From positions 68,226-115,790 of the forward strand of contig JAUXWT010000085.1 of NCBI GenBank assembly GCA_030681475.1: DNA of 47,565 nt. Reading direction: 5' to 3'. The notes under the pieces are model-generated. The model was not told the origin of the DNA, did no database searches, and worked only from the letters and a program-made list of their open reading frames with translations. Shown piece by piece: positions 44,841-47,565 of this stretch. Origin of the DNA: Bacteroidales bacterium. Its GTDB lineage: Bacteria > Bacteroidota > Bacteroidia > Bacteroidales > FEN-979. The translations under genes and the position numbers were made by a program. Position 1 is the first letter of the stretch, and each line of letters begins with the position of its first letter.

Positions 44841-45470
44841 CTAATTAGATCCAATATCACCATGACAAATTGTATTGGCTAAACTTACCGAAGTCTGGTA
44901 AATATTTATGTAACCATCGTATACCAACCAATTATCATAGGTGATATCAAGCCCGCTATCAAGTTTCCTGATGTTGGTAAAACTTTTACCATTGGTTCCG
45001 TCAACATTGCCCAATGACTTTGTAACTGGTCCGCCGCCTATAGTTTGTATTGAACCCAGGTTAATTGTAGCGGGATATGTTTCGCCGGTTATAGTGCCTA
45101 AAAGCGTGATGGTCAACAATGTATTTCCATTTACCCTTTTTTCAAATAGTGACGTTCCGAATACACCGAATGCTCCTATTGTATCCAATGTATAGGTTTT
45201 ATTAGTAGTAGTTATCAAATTACCTCCAATATCGGCCTGGGCTAAAATTACATCGGGTTCGCTTATACTTTTTAGTACCTGGATAAATCCATCGTAAACA
45301 ATCAACTGGTCGTAAGTCTTTGCAGTTGTAACTGTTGAACTGCTACCGGCGGCGTTAACCGGATTAAGCGCAATAACAACTGCACCTCCTTCAACTGCGG
45401 AATTCATGCGCAGTTCTGCCGGATGGGTTCCCGAAGGGGCGCCGGTCAGCGCCATATCTATATTAAATTT
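44841..45470 (-). pseudogene. 5'-truncated CHRD-domain protein remnant
   Basis: Open frame of about 209 codons on the minus strand; the ORF ATG lies at 45455, but in-frame coding sequence (IKFNID) extends to about 45470, where a stop appears. It holds two CHRD-like half-repeats. The first is LTGAPSGTHPAELRMNS to YDQLIVYDGFIQV and QADIGGN. The second is LLGTITGETYPATINLGS to YDNWLVYDGYINIY and HGDIGSN. CHRD domains occur in secreted proteins and their role in bacteria is unclear. There is no signal peptide, and the first repeat lacks its opening strands. An insertion sequence ends 21 bp beyond the truncated edge, so loss of the 5' end was probably linked to that insertion or a later deletion. 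Confidence 0.6.
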
Positions 45471-45491
45471 AATTTACATTTTATTAATAAA

Positions 45492-45504
45492 CATAGATTT
45501 TCAC
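45492..45504. repeat. Terminal inverted repeat, left
   Basis: CATAGATTTTCAC, the exact inverse of 47551-47563. Confidence 0.85.
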
Positions 45505-45524
45505 GGTAAATTACCGGGCGTATA

Positions 45525-47270
45525 TTACGAATAAGTCGCTCCTTCAAAAATAATATTTTTATTTCCGAGCAATTTGTATTTCTGCTGATTAAATTTTTGC
45601 ATCACTTCAAGAATAAGCGGTAGCTCTCTTTTCTTCTTTAATTGCACCGTAATTGTTTTCTTTTCGATTTCTATATCAGCGCCGTTAAGAACAAATTTAT
45701 CATACAGGGTTTGTGCTGAGAGATGCGAGTACCGGCCCAGTTCCATCGCAAACAACCGGTAAAGATTATGGGCAAGGATACTCATGGTGAGATCAAAATC
45801 AACTTTAATGACCATGGATGAAGATACCAGGTTGAGATGAAAAAAATCAATGTGTTCGGATATTTCTTTTTCGACCAACCATCGGCGAGCATATTTTCTG
45901 ATTATTTGTTCAATCGATAAATCATTATCGTTGGTAATAATAATCGCGGGTTTTATTTTTCCATTACCCGTTATGGTAATTTGTCGTATCTCTTTATCGT
46001 AGCCATTGAGAAAAACAATCTCATCATAAACGTGCAACGTCCTGTGTTTATTCCCGGCACATTCCACCTTTACGTCTTTCCATCCTTTGGCAGGGAGTTT
46101 GGCAATCCGATCAAGGATCATTTTGCCTCTTCGGCGGATGGTGATAAATTTGATCTTATCCTTATCCAGCTTCTTTAAGTTTTCGTAATTGGTGAACTTA
46201 CTGTCGAAAACAAGATACCTGAGTTTGTTGTCCTTCTTCGTATTTCCTTCCCGGTAAAAGTCAAGGAACTCAAGCACAACGGCGCTTTCGTCTTTTTGTA
46301 ATACTTTTGCGCTTCCATAATCGATGAGCCCGCTGTCAGGATCATGGGCAAGCACAGCCAGCATACTGCCCAGTGCCTTGCCACGTTTGCCCGACCAGTT
46401 GTTTTCCAGATGACTGTCGTCGCCCCAGTAGGGGATTGTGGTAAAATCAAGGTTAGCCGTATCCTCCAGTAGCCCATACTTCAGCCATAACTGATGAAGC
46501 TGCTTCAAGAAGGCCTGATTCATCTCTGTGGTTACGCGATCAGAATACGAAGTGTACCAAGCCGTTTTTGGCAACACATTGAGACTGGCAAACAATCCCA
46601 TCCCCCGGTCCATGCACCAGGTATCATCCGAAGAATACCGGCGGCGATTGGCCAATTTCAGGGCAAGGAAACACAATATGGACGAAGCTTTGCTTATTAC
46701 CGAGGTTCCGGGATAGTTTGATTGGGCTATCACGGTATCTATCTCATAACGTTTGATAAGCGCTAAAAACATAAGGATTCCCGCATTGGAACTTTTGAAG
46801 GTTTCATTTTCAAAACTCAGGGGAGCAGTTTTTTCTGCCTGTATCTGAACCTTGTCCAATTGCTGTTTAACCAGTTTGGTGCGCCTGGGCAAACGCGAAA
46901 AACCTTCTGCTGCAATGATGTTGTAAATATTCTTTTCTGAAAGTGAATGCCCTAAGCCGTCAAGGGCGACTTTGATGTCGGGCACGGAATAATACTTCTT
47001 ACGCATATCAATGATCACAGATTTGGCCCCAATGGTTTCTGCAGATGTTTTTCTTCCGGGAGTATGCTCAACAAAAAATATGCTTCCAGAAGCGCCATCT
47101 CCAATCTTCTCCCTGAATGAAGATACCAGGGAGGTAAAAGCCCGGTAGGTATAGCCATAATGATCAGCTACTTCCTGGGCCGACAGGTCTTCAACGTAAT
47201 ACATCCGCAGCGCTTCGTATTGTTTGTGTGCCACTGATTTTGGCTTCAAAAAAAAGGATACAAGGTTCAT
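45525..47270 (-). CDS. DDE transposase (IS4/IS1634-like)
   Basis: A 581-residue transposase. The N-terminal part has a helix-turn-helix (LSAQEVADHYGYTYRAFTSLV). The DDE/RNase-H-like core shows candidate acidic residues in NLDFTTIPYWGDD, YLVFDSKFTNYENL and RRWLVEKEISEHIDFF (the glutamate-containing helix). No frameshift or internal stop is seen, so it may be active. The start ATG is near 47270 and the stop 21 bp from the left inverted repeat. It lies wholly inside the element at 45492-47563. Family level is uncertain without a database search. Confidence 0.85.
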   Translation of the reverse strand: MNLVSFFLKPKSVAHKQYEALRMYYVEDLSAQEVADHYGYTYRAFTSLVSSFREKIGDGASGSIFFVEHTPGRKTSAETIGAKSVIIDMRKKYYSVPDIKVALDGLGHSLSEKNIYNIIAAEGFSRLPRRTKLVKQQLDKVQIQAEKTAPLSFENETFKSSNAGILMFLALIKRYEIDTVIAQSNYPGTSVISKASSILCFLALKLANRRRYSSDDTWCMDRGMGLFASLNVLPKTAWYTSYSDRVTTEMNQAFLKQLHQLWLKYGLLEDTANLDFTTIPYWGDDSHLENNWSGKRGKALGSMLAVLAHDPDSGLIDYGSAKVLQKDESAVVLEFLDFYREGNTKKDNKLRYLVFDSKFTNYENLKKLDKDKIKFITIRRRGKMILDRIAKLPAKGWKDVKVECAGNKHRTLHVYDEIVFLNGYDKEIRQITITGNGKIKPAIIITNDNDLSIEQIIRKYARRWLVEKEISEHIDFFHLNLVSSSMVIKVDFDLTMSILAHNLYRLFAMELGRYSHLSAQTLYDKFVLNGADIEIEKKTITVQLKKKRELPLILEVMQKFNQQKYKLLGNKNIIFEGATYS

Positions 47271-47550
47271 AATACTGTTTATTATTGCCGTGATAAAGAT
47301 AATATATATTCACTAAATAACAACAGTAATGCATGGTTTATTTATTAACAAATTGACAGAAAGCTGTTTATAACTCAACTGAATAAAGTTCAACTTATAC
47401 TTTGTATATCGAAACGAGATTGAAACATAATAATAAGCCGTAGATGCAAATTCAACAACGCGTTTAAATGAGAAGTAATAATCTCAATATCAGCAAACAA
47501 TAAGAAATATTTTTAAAGCCTCCAAAAATGAAATACGCTCAATTAATGCG

Positions 47551-47563
47551 GTGAAAATCTATG
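47551..47563. repeat. Terminal inverted repeat, right
   Basis: GTGAAAATCTATG, the exact inverse of 45492-45504. It ends two bases before the end of the window. Confidence 0.85.
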
Positions 47564-47565
47564 AT

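Larger units (their letters stand above)
45492..47563 (-). mobile_element. Complete insertion sequence, about 2.07 kb
   Basis: Bounded by perfect 13-bp terminal inverted repeats (CATAGATTTTCAC at the left, its complement ending at 47563). Similarity extends about 30 bp with gaps (GGGCGTAT / GAGCGTAT). It carries one transposase gene on the minus strand. The 280 bases upstream of that gene (47271-47550) are noncoding and AT-rich. Only two bases are visible beyond the right end, so a target duplication cannot be tested. Family is probably in the IS4/IS1634 group, judged from transposase length and element size. Confidence 0.8.

Noticed and set aside
1-47565. tRNA, rRNA, prophage, defence island or replication origin
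   Set aside because: No sequence typical of any of these was seen on either strand; the SNF2 helicase alone does not make a defence system.

Overview
The window looks like a piece of an uncultured anaerobic Bacteroidota genome (Bacteroidales-like). The evidence is secreted proteins ending in type IX secretion (T9SS) type A sorting domains, TAnnTTTG promoter elements, few Shine-Dalgarno sequences, and clusters of flavin-based electron-bifurcation genes. The left edge cuts a gene. The right edge lies two bases beyond a complete insertion sequence, which suggests a contig end.

Positions 1-8745 carry a redox operon: HdrD-like protein (5' truncated), a double-length HdrA, an MvhD-like protein with a C-terminal helix-turn-helix, NuoE-, NuoF- and short NuoG-like subunits, then a MobB-like P-loop protein. 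Order and sizes match BamD-E-F-G-H-I, the electron-bifurcating part of class II benzoyl-CoA reductase. BamB and BamC are not in the window, so the terminal acceptor is unknown. A decayed GxxExxY gene flanked by imperfect inverted repeats sits inside the operon.

Positions 9791-16714 hold a second, complete system, hdrCBA-flxDCBA, the NADH dehydrogenase/heterodisulfide-reductase type complex. Its genes overlap or nearly touch. A perfect hairpin lies in frame inside flxC and a 7-bp tandem repeat in frame inside flxB; 9-bp and 8-bp repeats fill the flxB-flxA spacer.

Positions 16715-23949 are a mixed block: a decayed outer-membrane gene, a FISUMP/T9SS protein, a small membrane protein, a possible Skp/OmpH-like protein, an anchored protein plus lipoprotein pair behind a palindromic operator candidate, a SWIM-SNF2 helicase and a YciI-like protein. 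A formylglycine-generating-enzyme-like secreted protein (8774-9637) separates the two redox operons.

Positions 24008-44713 encode four large secreted proteins, all with T9SS domains: a BNR/sialidase-fold protein, an M14 carboxypeptidase, an M6 metalloprotease with ten Ig-like repeats, and a 3390-residue protein with 34 Ig-like repeats. The last looks like a copy of the M6 gene that lost its peptidase domain and expanded its repeats; thirty of its units are each exactly 270 bp.

Positions 44714-47565 are decayed and mobile DNA: the 3' end of a group II intron, a 5'-truncated CHRD-domain gene and a complete ~2.07-kb insertion sequence.
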